Shown piece after piece: positions 1 through 7,874 of a stretch of DNA of 20,935 nucleotides. The position numbers and the translations under genes are program-made. Under the pieces are notes generated by a model that did not search any database, was not told the DNA's origin, and worked only from the letters and a program-made list of their open reading frames with translations. This stretch comes from Oscillospiraceae bacterium (GTDB lineage Bacteria; Bacillota; Clostridia; Oscillospirales; Ruminococcaceae), in NCBI GenBank assembly GCA_020024215.1, contig JAHHUC010000038.1, forward strand, positions 1 to 20,935, read 5' to 3'. Each line of letters starts with the position of its first letter. Position 1 is the stretch's first letter.

Positions 1-360
1 GCAGCGATAAACTTCCTGTTCCTCTTCGATGGATAAAACCGCAATTCCGTTTTTGCTTCCATAGCAGCAGCTTTTCAGAAAGGTTTTGACACCTTCTTGC
101 CAACTGAGCTTTGGGTCATCCATCAGCTGCTGTGCATAGCGCAAAAGCTTTGGCTGCTGATACCGAAGGGCTTCTAATACCAGCTCTTCTTTGGATGAGA
201 AAAAAGTGTAGAAAAAGGTCTTGGAGATGCCTACTTTTTTACACAGGACATCAATGCTGCTATGGGTCAAGCCTCGATCTAAAATACATTGGAGAACGGT
301 GGTCAGCAGATCAGTCCGAACTTGTTCTTTCTCTTGTTCAGAATAGGCTTTTCGTGCCAT
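1..360 (-). CDS. TetR/AcrR-family transcriptional regulator, N-terminal part (cut by window edge)
   Basis: Reading from the ATG at 360 downwards gives 120 open codons that run off the left edge, so the ligand-binding C-terminus is missing. The N-terminal 60 residues fit a TetR DNA-binding domain: a first helix, then the helix-turn-helix around THSSIDVLCKKVGISKTFFY, then FFSSKEELVLEAL, the usual end of the domain. A ribosome site AGGGAG lies about 12 bases before the ATG, a slightly long spacing. A near-consensus promoter lies upstream at 412-440. TetR proteins are usually repressors that release DNA on binding a small ligand and often control efflux genes. The regulated gene may lie to the left of the window or be the methyltransferase-like gene next to it; neither is shown. 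Confidence 0.85.
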   Translation of the reverse strand, partial: MARKAYSEQEKEQVRTDLLTTVLQCILDRGLTHSSIDVLCKKVGISKTFFYTFFSSKEELVLEALRYQQPKLLRYAQQLMDDPKLSWQEGVKTFLKSCCYGSKNGIAVLSIEEEQEVYRC

Positions 361-621
361 CGTTTACTGCCACTCCCTAAATAAAATATAAAATAAGAAA
401 ATAGTATTTATATTATAAATTATTTGCTTATAAAATGCAACATAGTTTTTCCTGCCAAAATAAAATAACCGATTTTTAAAAATTTCTGCATCGCCGTTTA
501 TTTTTGCAAGGTGCATGGAATTTATCAATGTGAAAAGAGCAGTATCTTATAATTTTCTTTTTAGGCAGTGCAATTATTCAAAAGACTAAAGGCCTTATAA
601 TATTGAGCCTTAAAATTACGC
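361..621. other. AT-rich intergenic spacer
   Basis: Apart from the TetR promoter at 412-440, I see no coding frame, RNA gene or clear repeat here. Part of it is very AT-rich. The right end abuts the terminator of the methyltransferase-like gene, so the two minus-strand genes are probably separate transcription units. Confidence 0.5.
412..440 (-). promoter_or_regulatory. Sigma-A promoter of the TetR-type gene
   Basis: On the minus strand, TTGCAT (435-440) and TATAAT (412-417) are separated by exactly 17 bases. The start of transcription would fall near 405, giving a leader of about 45 bases before the ATG at 360. Confidence 0.6.
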
Positions 622-660
622 AAAAAATCAGGAAATCCAAAAAAGATTTCCTGATTTTTT
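622..660 (-). terminator. Rho-independent terminator, bidirectional, after the methyltransferase-like gene
   Basis: The arms 622-637 and 645-660 form a perfect 16-bp stem with a 7-base loop. The stem begins with a run of six A and ends with a run of six T, so it can work in either direction. It lies 18 bases beyond the stop codon of the minus-strand gene ending at 679. Confidence 0.85.
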
Positions 661-678
661 TGAGGAAAGAAGGTATCG

Positions 679-1170
679 TTACTTATTTTTTCGAGGGAAC
701 CACGGTATGCAGCGGTTCACCTTCAGGCAATAGTCCTCATATGGCTTGCCATAGCGCTCCTTCAGCCATTTTTCTTCTGTATTTTTCATCCACACAGTGA
801 TATCAAGCCAGAAAACAGGCATCAGTATAAGCAGCCAAAAATTTGAAAAAAGCATGGCTGCGCCGCTTAATGCAATAGCTATTGCAGAATAAACAGGATT
901 TCTCACATAAGAATATATTCCTGTTGTCACCAGCTGATTTTCCAAAACTGCACGGTCTATTTTTGAAACCAGAACCGCCTGTACCCATATATAAACACCC
1001 AATGCTATCATAAGAAGCCCTGCCAGGATGAACGGCACACGCAGCACCTTCGCCCGACCTGAAGAAAGAAAGCCAAAATGATGCAACAGCACGCCTATCA
1101 AAAAGAAAAACAGCATGGATAACGCACAAAGGGGACCGACACCGAAAACAGGAAGATGCTTTTTTGACAT
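679..1170 (-). CDS. Isoprenylcysteine carboxyl methyltransferase-like membrane protein
   Basis: A 163-residue protein with several hydrophobic segments (about 8-30, 45-65 and 95-125). Its C-terminal half carries the signature of the ICMT/phospholipid-methyltransferase-like family: TTGIYSYVRNPVYSA, then a membrane segment, then EKWLKERYGKPYEDYCLKV followed by NRCIPWF. In this family the RNP-x-Y and E...YG..Y...V.R motifs bind S-adenosylmethionine. Bacterial members are mostly uncharacterised small methyltransferases, so the substrate cannot be given. The ATG at 1170 has GGAGG ten bases upstream. A dyad at 1196-1219 overlaps the likely promoter, and a strong terminator follows. It is probably transcribed alone, although it lies downstream of the MATE gene on the same strand without a convincing terminator between them. 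Confidence 0.8.
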   Translation of the reverse strand: MSKKHLPVFGVGPLCALSMLFFFLIGVLLHHFGFLSSGRAKVLRVPFILAGLLMIALGVYIWVQAVLVSKIDRAVLENQLVTTGIYSYVRNPVYSAIAIALSGAAMLFSNFWLLILMPVFWLDITVWMKNTEEKWLKERYGKPYEDYCLKVNRCIPWFPRKNK

Positions 1171-1195
1171 TTTCTCACAACCTCCATTGGCAGAA

Positions 1196-1219
1196 TTAAG
1201 TTAGTATCCTTTAACTTAA
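1196..1219. promoter_or_regulatory. 24-bp dyad (operator candidate) upstream of the methyltransferase-like gene
   Basis: TTAAGTTA (1196-1203) and TAACTTAA (1212-1219) are perfect inverted repeats separated by 8 bases. They lie 26-49 bases upstream of the minus-strand ATG at 1170, where a promoter would be expected; GATACT within the dyad could act as a weak -10. This is the kind of site bound by a dimeric regulator. Which regulator is not shown; the neighbouring TetR-type protein is one candidate. Confidence 0.4.
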
Positions 1220-1305
1220 AGCTTAACATACCGGCTCTGCTTTTTCAAGCCCCTGCAAACCTGTCATGGCTTATAAAAAGCCATTAGAGGTATTTTTTTA
1301 AGATA

Positions 1306-2655
1306 TCATACCAGTTTTTTCTTTTTGAAGATATGATAATAGATGATAAAGAAGCAGGCTGTCAATGCCCAGGACACAGGATAGCTTGATATCATCATCT
1401 TTATTGTCATGTTATGAGGCACAACAAAGAGTATCCATACTATTCTTACAGCGCAGGTTCCTATAAGCGTGAGAATCATAGGCTTGAATGTTTCACCTGT
1501 TCCCCTTATTGCACCTGAAAGCACCTCTCCGAAAACATAAATAAAATAAAGCGGAGACAGGAACCTCATCAGGCTGCCCATAAGAGGTATTATGCTATGA
1601 TCCTCCTTGCTGATAAAAAGCCTGCCCAAGGGCTCGCTCCAAAAAAACAGCACAGAACTAAGCCCTATGACCACAAGCAGAGTTAAAAGCAAGCCTGTGC
1701 TGACACCCCTTTTCACCCTTTTTATCTGTCCTGCTCCATAATTCTGCGCACAAAAGGTGGATATGGCAGCTGCAAGAGAATCGGCACAAAGCCATATCAT
1801 AAAATCCAGCTTGCCGCACAGTGCCCATGCGGCAATATTGTCTGTTCCGGTGCTGTTTATGCTAGATTGTATCATCATATTCGCTATGGGATAGAGCGAG
1901 GACTGCAGCCCCACCGGAATTCCCAGAGAAATTATTTTTTTGAGCCTTGAAATATCAAGGTGCAGCTTAGATATGCAAACCTTGCAGCAGCCTTCATTTT
2001 TAAGCAATGCAGCAGCTATTAAAGCTGCGCTTGAAAGCTGTGACATCACCGTGGCCAAAGCTGCCCCTGACACGCCCCATTTGAAAACACCCACAAACAG
2101 AAAATCTAAAAAGACGTTTACAGTTCCTGAAAACAGGAGTATTTTTAAAGGCAGCTTTGAATCTCCCACCGCCCTTAATATTCCTGCCCCCATATTGTAA
2201 ACCATTGAAAAAACAAAGCCGCTGTAATAGATTCGCACATATGAAAGCGTAGCTTCAAAAATATTCTCAGGAACCATTACCCATCTTAAAAGATAAGGGG
2301 CCGATAAAACACCGACAGCTGAGAAAATCAGTCCTCCCAAAGCGGAAAAGACTATGGCTGTATGCACCATAGATGAAAGCTCCTGCTCCTGCTTTGCACC
2401 AAAGAACTGGGAAATTATAATTGTGGCGCCGGTTGAAAGACCAACCAGAAAATTTACAGGCAGCTTTAAAAGGCTGTAAACGGAATCAATGGCTGCCAAG
2501 CCTGCCTTTCCTGCATACTGCCCCACAATTACTGCGTCTGCTGTTGTGTAAAGCTGCTGAAACATACTTCCTGCCAATATGGGCAGAAAGAAAAAAACAA
2601 GCTGCTTTAAAATATTTCCTTTTGTAAGATCAATGTTACTTGTTTTGCTGTTCAT
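1306..2655 (-). CDS. MATE-family multidrug/metabolite efflux transporter
   Basis: A protein of about 449 residues, the usual MATE length, with about twelve hydrophobic segments. The N-terminus shows the typical LTKGNILKQLVFFFLPILAG, followed by QLYTTADAVIVGQYAG and later GLSTGATIIISQFFGA, all hallmarks of the DinF/NorM-like branch. MATE proteins export cationic or amphipathic compounds using a Na+ or H+ gradient across the cytoplasmic membrane. Two adjacent ATGs are possible (2658 and 2655). The ribosome site GGAGG is only 2 bases from the first but 5 from the second, so 2655 is preferred. The start lies inside the 3' end of the ATPase gene, suggesting translational coupling as the last gene of the ABC operon. 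Its cargo is unknown; export of a compound linked to the importer's substrate is an inference. Confidence 0.9.
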   Translation of the reverse strand: MNSKTSNIDLTKGNILKQLVFFFLPILAGSMFQQLYTTADAVIVGQYAGKAGLAAIDSVYSLLKLPVNFLVGLSTGATIIISQFFGAKQEQELSSMVHTAIVFSALGGLIFSAVGVLSAPYLLRWVMVPENIFEATLSYVRIYYSGFVFSMVYNMGAGILRAVGDSKLPLKILLFSGTVNVFLDFLFVGVFKWGVSGAALATVMSQLSSAALIAAALLKNEGCCKVCISKLHLDISRLKKIISLGIPVGLQSSLYPIANMMIQSSINSTGTDNIAAWALCGKLDFMIWLCADSLAAAISTFCAQNYGAGQIKRVKRGVSTGLLLTLLVVIGLSSVLFFWSEPLGRLFISKEDHSIIPLMGSLMRFLSPLYFIYVFGEVLSGAIRGTGETFKPMILTLIGTCAVRIVWILFVVPHNMTIKMMISSYPVSWALTACFFIIYYHIFKKKKLV

Positions 2656-4297
2656 CATGCCCTCCGATTCTGTTTATGCAGGTTTCGTTCTCCAATAGCT
2701 TTCTTGTGCAGTCATTTCTGCTTTCATATAGCTTTTCTGAGGGGAGCTTTTCCAATATTTTTCCATCCATCATAACAGCTGTGCTTTGGCAGAAATATCT
2801 TATTACCCTTATGTCATGAGAAATCATCAGCACAGCAAAGCCCCACAGCTCCTGAAGCCTTTTAAGCAGGCATAATATCTGCTTTTGCAATATCATGTCA
2901 AGGGCTGAAACAGCCTCATCACATATCAGCAGATCCGGCTCCACCACAAGAGCTCTGGCGATTGCCACCCTCTGGCACTGCCCTGTGCTAAGCTGCATGG
3001 GCCTGCGATCTTGCGCTTCATCATATATTCCAACCTCATAAAGATAGCGCCGCGCCTTTTTTTCCCGCTCTGATTTGCTCCCTATACCCATGTATTCAAG
3101 CGGCTCCTTTACAAGCTGCACTGCCGAGCGAGAGGGATTCAAGCTGGCGCGGGCATCCTGAAAAACTATTTGCAGGGAGCTGCAAAGCTGTCTGCGCTCC
3201 TTTTTCCCAAGGTGGGAAATTTCTCTTTCCTTATAATAGATATTTCCCTCATCAATGGCCTCAAGCCCTGTTATGCACTTTGCCAATGTGGATTTTCCGC
3301 AGCCGCTGAAGCCCAAAAGCCCCATTGTCTCACCCTTGTTAAGGCTCAGGCTCAGGCAATCAAGAGCCTTTTGCCTCTCCTTCTTTTTTTCATATGTTTT
3401 GCTTATATTTTCAATTTTAAGCAGAGTATCACTGATGAGCTTTTGTTTTCCCTCCCTGTTTAAGGAAAGATATCTTGCACATATCAGCTCCTTTGTATAA
3501 TCGTTTTTGGGATTTAGAAGAACCTCCTGCGTCCTGCCCTCCTCCTTTAAGGAGCCGTTTTTCAAAACCATCACACGGTCGCTTATTTCATACGCTGCAG
3601 CTATGTCATGGGTTATCAGAATCAAGGACAGCTCAAACTGCTTCTGCACCTGCTTCAAAAGGCTTAAAACCTCATTTTGGCTCACGCTGTCAAGCGCCGA
3701 GGTAGGCTCATCGGCTATTATAATTTCAGGGTCAAGACAAAGCACAAGAGCTGTATATACCCTTTGGCACATTCCTCCGCTAAGCTCAAAGGGATAGCAT
3801 TTAAGTATGTGCTCAGGATCTTTAAAATTAAGAAGCTTCAGGGTATTTATGCTCTTATTTTGGATTTGCTCCCTTGTTCCCATTTTGTGAAAAAGCATGG
3901 TTCTTCTAAAATGGCTGCCGATTGTTTCCACAGGATTTAAAGCAAGCCGGGAATCCTGATAGATCATGGCTATTCTTCTTCCTCTGTATTTCTGCCAGAA
4001 GATGGCTCTGTCACCAAGCTTTAAGGGCTTTTCGCCTTTAAGCCTGAGAGTTCCGCTTTCTATTGAAGCCGACAGGGGCAAAAGTCCCAAAAGGGCTTTG
4101 GCACAGGTGGACTTTCCGCTGCCGCTTTCACCTAACAAAGCAAGGATTTCCCCCTTTTTAAGCGAAAAGGAGAGATTTTTTAAGGCGTTTAGTCTCACGT
4201 TGTTTTTTGTGTATACAACATTCAGATTTTCAACCGTAAGCACAGCCTGCTCATTGTATTCTATTTTTGCCACCTCCTTAAAGCTCTGTTTTTTCAT
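2636..4297 (-). CDS. Fused two-domain ATPase of a peptide/nickel/opine-type ABC importer
   Basis: This protein joins two ATPase domains, equivalent to DppD plus DppF, in one chain. Counted from the furthest upstream in-frame start (4327), domain 1 has Walker A GESGSGKST (66-74), signature LSGGM (182-186), Walker B IIIADE and switch His 240. Domain 2 has Walker A GFSGCGKST (339-347), signature LSTGQ (446-450, a Gly-to-Thr change), Walker B LLICDE and His 504. Both look catalytically complete. It powers uptake through the two permeases encoded upstream. The start is uncertain. The ATG at 4297 overlaps the permease gene by 20 bases and has only a weak ribosome site. The perfect AAGGAGG at the permease stop sits 8 bases before an in-frame ATA codon at 4262-4264, with no ATG, GTG or TTG in position. 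Confidence 0.9.
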   Translation of the reverse strand: MKKQSFKEVAKIEYNEQAVLTVENLNVVYTKNNVRLNALKNLSFSLKKGEILALLGESGSGKSTCAKALLGLLPLSASIESGTLRLKGEKPLKLGDRAIFWQKYRGRRIAMIYQDSRLALNPVETIGSHFRRTMLFHKMGTREQIQNKSINTLKLLNFKDPEHILKCYPFELSGGMCQRVYTALVLCLDPEIIIADEPTSALDSVSQNEVLSLLKQVQKQFELSLILITHDIAAAYEISDRVMVLKNGSLKEEGRTQEVLLNPKNDYTKELICARYLSLNREGKQKLISDTLLKIENISKTYEKKKERQKALDCLSLSLNKGETMGLLGFSGCGKSTLAKCITGLEAIDEGNIYYKEREISHLGKKERRQLCSSLQIVFQDARASLNPSRSAVQLVKEPLEYMGIGSKSEREKKARRYLYEVGIYDEAQDRRPMQLSTGQCQRVAIARALVVEPDLLICDEAVSALDMILQKQILCLLKRLQELWGFAVLMISHDIRVIRYFCQSTAVMMDGKILEKLPSEKLYESRNDCTRKLLENETCINRIGGHDEQQNK

Positions 4298-5105
4298 ATG
4301 GATCCAGCATATCCCTAAGCCCCTCACCTATGAGATTCAGGGAAAGGACGGTGAGCACAATAAAAAGTGCCGGGCCAAACAAAATGTAAGGGTGCTGAAA
4401 AAAGTGCGACCTTGCATCCGAAAGCATGCTTCCCCATTCTGCTTGCGGCGGCTGTGCCCCCATGCCCAAAAAGGAGAGGGCAGAAATTGAAAGTATCAGC
4501 GTTCCCAGCTCAAATGTGGAAAGCACAAACACAGAGCTAAAGGTCTTTGGAAGCAGCTCGCAGAATATTATCCTCATTTGCGATGCCCCCAGCACCCTTG
4601 CTGCACACACGCTGGAATCGTTTTTTATCTTTATCACAATGCTTCTTGAAAGACGTGCAAAGGGAACCCACCAAACTGCAACAACCGCAAAAAGAAGCTT
4701 GTCCAAGCCGGAGCCCCAAAGCGCTGCAATGACCATTGCAAGCACCATAAAGGGAAAAGCCATAAGCACATCTATAAGCCTCATCAGCACAACATCAAAT
4801 GCCGTCTGGCTGTAAAGCCCTGTCAGTATGCCCAAAAGAACACCTATTATCAAGGCCATAGCCAATGCCCCCAGCGAGGAAAACAAGGTCATCCTTCCGC
4901 CGTAGAGTGTGCGGCAGAATATATCCCTTCCAAAGCGATCTGTTCCAAAGAGATGTTCTCTTCCAAAGCTTTCAAGGCGCTCGTCGCTATTGACTTCATA
5001 TGGGCCGTAATCGGTGAAAAGAGGTGCAAACACAATCAGCACCACAATGGTTAAAAGCAGCACCAGACCTGTGACTGTTTTAATTGAACACCTTTTTCTT
5101 TTCAT
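4278..5105 (-). CDS. ABC importer permease, DppC/OppC type
   Basis: A 275-residue membrane protein. After an N-terminal transmembrane helix (about 10-28) it has the family hallmark HLFGTDRFGRDIFCRTLYGGR, followed by the BPD transporter domain with five membrane segments. The cytoplasmic EAA-like loop, which contacts the ATPase, is at AARVLGASQMRIIFCELLP. The end, ALSFLGMGAQPPQAEWGSML and LNLIGEGLRDMLDP, is typical of DppC/NikC-like subunits. The ATG at 5105 has GGGAGGTG seven bases upstream and lies inside the 3' end of the preceding permease gene (26-base overlap). It pairs with that permease to form the channel. The family alone does not tell whether the cargo is peptide, nickel or an opine-type metal chelate. 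Confidence 0.92.
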   Translation of the reverse strand: MKRKRCSIKTVTGLVLLLTIVVLIVFAPLFTDYGPYEVNSDERLESFGREHLFGTDRFGRDIFCRTLYGGRMTLFSSLGALAMALIIGVLLGILTGLYSQTAFDVVLMRLIDVLMAFPFMVLAMVIAALWGSGLDKLLFAVVAVWWVPFARLSRSIVIKIKNDSSVCAARVLGASQMRIIFCELLPKTFSSVFVLSTFELGTLILSISALSFLGMGAQPPQAEWGSMLSDARSHFFQHPYILFGPALFIVLTVLSLNLIGEGLRDMLDPYEKTEL

Positions 5106-6090
5106 GTGTACGCACCTCCCTTGCAGCTTTTAAGGATCTGCTCTCACTTCTTCTTACATGAGGATCAGCCAGCAAATATGCCGTTTCAACAATAAGGTTT
5201 ATGACAATTATTGAGGCGACAGTGAGAAGTGTATAGCCCTGAATGGCAGGGTAATCATGTATGAGTATGCTGCTCATGGCATAATTCCCAAGACCGGGCC
5301 AGTTGAAAATGCTTTCTATGACAACAGAGCCGCCTATAAGATGTGCAAACGACATGGCAAGAGTGGTTATTATAGGCAGCAGGGCATTTCTGAAGGCGCC
5401 GTACACCACCATCCTTTTTGGAAGCCCGCAGGATTGTATTGCCGAAACATAAGGCTTTCCCAATTCAGACAGCATCTCCGAGCGCACCATGCGTATTATC
5501 TGCGGCGAGCCTATTATGCCTAAAACAATGGCAGGAAGCCACAGCCTGTGCAATTCTGCCCGGCTGCTTATATCGTACCAGTGAAGCTTTACCGAAAAAA
5601 GGAAAAGAGCTGCAAGTGAGATGACAAAGGCAGGAAGAGAGCCCAGCAAAACGCACAGAATCCTTATGAAGCCATCTTGAAATTTTCCCGCCTTTAAAGC
5701 GGAATAAAAGCCCGCCAAAAGCCCGATGACAGATTCGATGACAAGGGCTGTAAAGGAAAGCAGAAGTGTAGCCGGAATTCTTCTTCCCAATTCCTCTGTG
5801 ATGGGTATTTTGGTTCTCATAGAATTTCCCAAATCAAAGCGCACCACTCTTTTGAGCCAGCGGACATATTGGATAAAAATATTTTCATCAAGGTCATACT
5901 GCTTTCTAAGCTCTGCCTTTCTTTCATTAAGCATATCCATATTCACCCCCATGTCCCCCGGGCCTAAGCCCAGGGCAAAATCAATGGGATCTCCGGGGGC
6001 AAACCTCATCAGTGCAAATATGGCAGCAGAAGAGAGCAGCAAGGTTATGAGCGCACTTCTTATGCGCCGAAAAATCATATTTCTTTTCAT
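5080..6090 (-). CDS. ABC importer permease, DppB/OppB type
   Basis: A protein of about 336 residues. The N-terminal segment has RRIRSALITLLLSSAAIFALM and then RFAPGDPID, the classic DppB/NikB beginning (FxPGDP). It is followed by a periplasmic-type loop with the RKAELRKQYDLDENIFIQYV region and five more membrane helices. The EAA-like loop is at SCGLPKRMVVYGAFRNALLP, and the end IESIFNWPGLGNYA is diagnostic. An upstream GTG at 6123 would add 11 residues but has no ribosome site. The ATG at 6090 has GGTGA about seven bases upstream and gives a normal N-terminus, so I prefer it. It forms a heterodimer with the permease encoded next. Confidence 0.9.
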   Translation of the reverse strand: MKRNMIFRRIRSALITLLLSSAAIFALMRFAPGDPIDFALGLGPGDMGVNMDMLNERKAELRKQYDLDENIFIQYVRWLKRVVRFDLGNSMRTKIPITEELGRRIPATLLLSFTALVIESVIGLLAGFYSALKAGKFQDGFIRILCVLLGSLPAFVISLAALFLFSVKLHWYDISSRAELHRLWLPAIVLGIIGSPQIIRMVRSEMLSELGKPYVSAIQSCGLPKRMVVYGAFRNALLPIITTLAMSFAHLIGGSVVIESIFNWPGLGNYAMSSILIHDYPAIQGYTLLTVASIIVINLIVETAYLLADPHVRRSESRSLKAAREVRTHEKKKVFN

Positions 6091-6131
6091 AGCTGTTTCA
6101 CCAAAAGAAAAGACTGAAATCACATAATAAT

Positions 6132-7730
6132 TTAAAGGCCTATCCTTAAATCTGCGTTCACCACATTTTCAAATTGGCGGAAATGGGGCACAAAGCCCTC
6201 CAGCTTGTTGCTCACAGCCGTTATCTGAGGACGGGGGCAAATATATATGGCAGGGGATTTTTCTGCAATATAAAGGGATAATTCCACACCGGCTTGGTGT
6301 CTGCTTTCGCTGTTTGGCGCCTCTGCCAGATTTTTAAGCAGCTCATCTACCTTCTCATCCTTATATTTTCCGTAATTTGCAGCGCCATCAGGAGCATATT
6401 GTGTCTTTAAAAGCCCCACCACATTTCCGTAGGCTCCCCAGCCCTCAACTGCTGCCTCCCAATCGCCGTTTTCATAGGCAGTTGACATGAGGGAATAATC
6501 TCCGTGCTTGACAGATGCGTTTACCCCCAGCTTTCTCCACTGTATCTGTATTGCCTCACCGAGCGCCTTGTCATTTCTGAATGTGCGTATAAGCATTTTA
6601 AGCTGTTTTCCGTCCTTATAGCGAAGCTGATCATCAGAAAGCTTCCAGCCTGCCTCATCCAAAAGCTTTTCTGCCTTTTGGGGGTCATAGCCGGTAAAAA
6701 AGGCGTTTTTAATGTCCTTGTAGGCAGGGTTTGAGCCAAGCCATGTGATCACAGGCTCACTTAAGCCCTCCATGCCCAGCATGATAAGCTCCTCCCTGTC
6801 AATTCCCCAAGCAAGAGCCTGGCGCACACGATAATCTGCCAAAGCCTCATTCTGGGTGTTGAGATAAATGGTCATGGTCTGCGCTCCGGGAACCATCACA
6901 ATGTGAGATACATCCGATTCATCAATCTGCTTGCAGGATGCGCGGTCGATGTCCAGCACCACATGATACTGTCCGCTCATGGCAGCCATAACACGGGAAT
7001 CGGAATCTCCTATCTGCTCATGGACTATGGTTTGTATCTGAGGCTTTTTGCCCCAATAATTCTCATTTTTTTCAAATGTCATACGCATGGCAGGCTCAAA
7101 GGAGGAGATCTTATACATACCTGTATAATCTGCCGAGTTTATGTCCTCGTAGCTGTATTCTGCAGATGTGTTGTGAATTACCAGCTGAGAATATGAAAGA
7201 TTTTCTTTTATGTCGGTGTTGGGGCTTTTGGTCACAACCTTTATTGTATAGTCATCAATAACAGAAAATTCCATATCCGCAAGATATGGGCTTGCCTTCA
7301 TATCCAATTCCTTTGAGCGCATAAGTGAGGATATGACAGCCTCTGCCGTAACCGGAGCCTTGCTCCAGAACACAGCCTCGGGCCTAAGCTCTATTTTCCA
7401 TGTGTAATCGTCCAGCTGAACAGCCTGCTTGGCAAGCGAGGGCTTTATAATACCGTCGGCATCCACCTTGAAAAGAATTTCCGCCGCACCCATATTGAGA
7501 AGATAATCTGCTGCCGGGTAAACGGTGGGATCAACTCCGCAGGCTATTTCGCTTCCTGCTACAACCAGCTTTGTGTTGTCCTGCGAAGCCTTTTCCGACT
7601 TTAGTTCAGCAACAGACTTGCTTTCGTTTTCAGGCTTCTCTGAGCTATATTCCTTTGCGCTGCATGAAGCAAGCAAAGACAATGCCAATGCAAAGGCGCA
7701 TAAGCGTGCCGCACCTGTTCTAATTTTCAT
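6132..7730 (-). CDS. Family-5 solute-binding lipoprotein (peptide/nickel/opine type)
   Basis: A 532-residue extracytoplasmic binding protein. It opens with a lipoprotein signal: KIRTGAAR, a hydrophobic stretch, then the lipobox LLASC with Cys 23 as lipid anchor, and a polar linker rich in E, K and S. The body fits SBP_bac_5: an early YPAADYLLNMGAAEILFKVD segment, the substrate-presentation region TWKIELRPEAVFWSKAPVTA, and the late hallmark DYRVRQALAWGIDREEL. Length matches NikA/CntA/DppA-like proteins. It is the first gene of the operon and delivers cargo to the two permeases. The ATG at 7730 has AAAGGAG eight bases upstream. The ligand cannot be read from the sequence; peptide, Ni2+, or metal-chelate are all possible. 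Confidence 0.92.
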   Translation of the reverse strand: MKIRTGAARLCAFALALSLLASCSAKEYSSEKPENESKSVAELKSEKASQDNTKLVVAGSEIACGVDPTVYPAADYLLNMGAAEILFKVDADGIIKPSLAKQAVQLDDYTWKIELRPEAVFWSKAPVTAEAVISSLMRSKELDMKASPYLADMEFSVIDDYTIKVVTKSPNTDIKENLSYSQLVIHNTSAEYSYEDINSADYTGMYKISSFEPAMRMTFEKNENYWGKKPQIQTIVHEQIGDSDSRVMAAMSGQYHVVLDIDRASCKQIDESDVSHIVMVPGAQTMTIYLNTQNEALADYRVRQALAWGIDREELIMLGMEGLSEPVITWLGSNPAYKDIKNAFFTGYDPQKAEKLLDEAGWKLSDDQLRYKDGKQLKMLIRTFRNDKALGEAIQIQWRKLGVNASVKHGDYSLMSTAYENGDWEAAVEGWGAYGNVVGLLKTQYAPDGAANYGKYKDEKVDELLKNLAEAPNSESRHQAGVELSLYIAEKSPAIYICPRPQITAVSNKLEGFVPHFRQFENVVNADLRIGL

Positions 7731-7763
7731 TTTTTTCTCTCCTTTATAAATCTTTTTTTACCA

Positions 7764-7792
7764 ATTAGTCTTAACTAACTTTTTCTTGACAA
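7764..7792 (-). promoter_or_regulatory. Candidate promoter of the ABC-MATE operon
   Basis: On the minus strand, TTGTCA (7787-7792) and ACTAAT (7764-7769) are 17 bases apart. The -10 is a poor match (4 of 6), as expected for a promoter needing an activator. The -35 overlaps that of the divergent lysR promoter, and the -10 lies within the dyad at 7765-7778. Confidence 0.35.
7765..7778. promoter_or_regulatory. Candidate LysR-type operator (T-N11-A dyad)
   Basis: TTAGT (7765-7769) and ACTAA (7774-7778) are inverted repeats with a 4-base centre, and satisfy the T-N11-A rule for LysR-family sites. The dyad lies just upstream of the -35 of the lysR promoter and over the candidate -10 of the opposite operon. 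This fits autoregulation combined with control of the transport genes. Confidence 0.45.
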
Positions 7793-7813
7793 GTATATCA
7801 CATGGCATATAAT
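7786..7813 (+). promoter_or_regulatory. Consensus sigma-A promoter of the LysR-type gene
   Basis: A perfect TTGACA (7786-7791) and a perfect TATAAT (7808-7813) are separated by 16 bases. Transcription would start near 7820, about 55 bases before the ATG at 7875. Such a strong promoter for a regulator suggests that it is held down by autorepression. Confidence 0.65.
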
Positions 7814-7874
7814 AAAAAAAGAGAATAATAGATATCAAAATTATTCCAAAAAGTAATAGATAAGGATATATAAA

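Noticed and set aside
1266..1284. Short hairpin ATGGCTT/AAGCCAT after the MATE gene as a terminator
   Set aside because: On the minus strand the 7-bp stem is not followed by a T tract, so it lacks the form of a rho-independent terminator.
3170..4490. Several plus-strand frames of 76-174 codons across the ATPase and permease genes
   Set aside because: They are antisense to clear ABC transporter genes with complete motifs.
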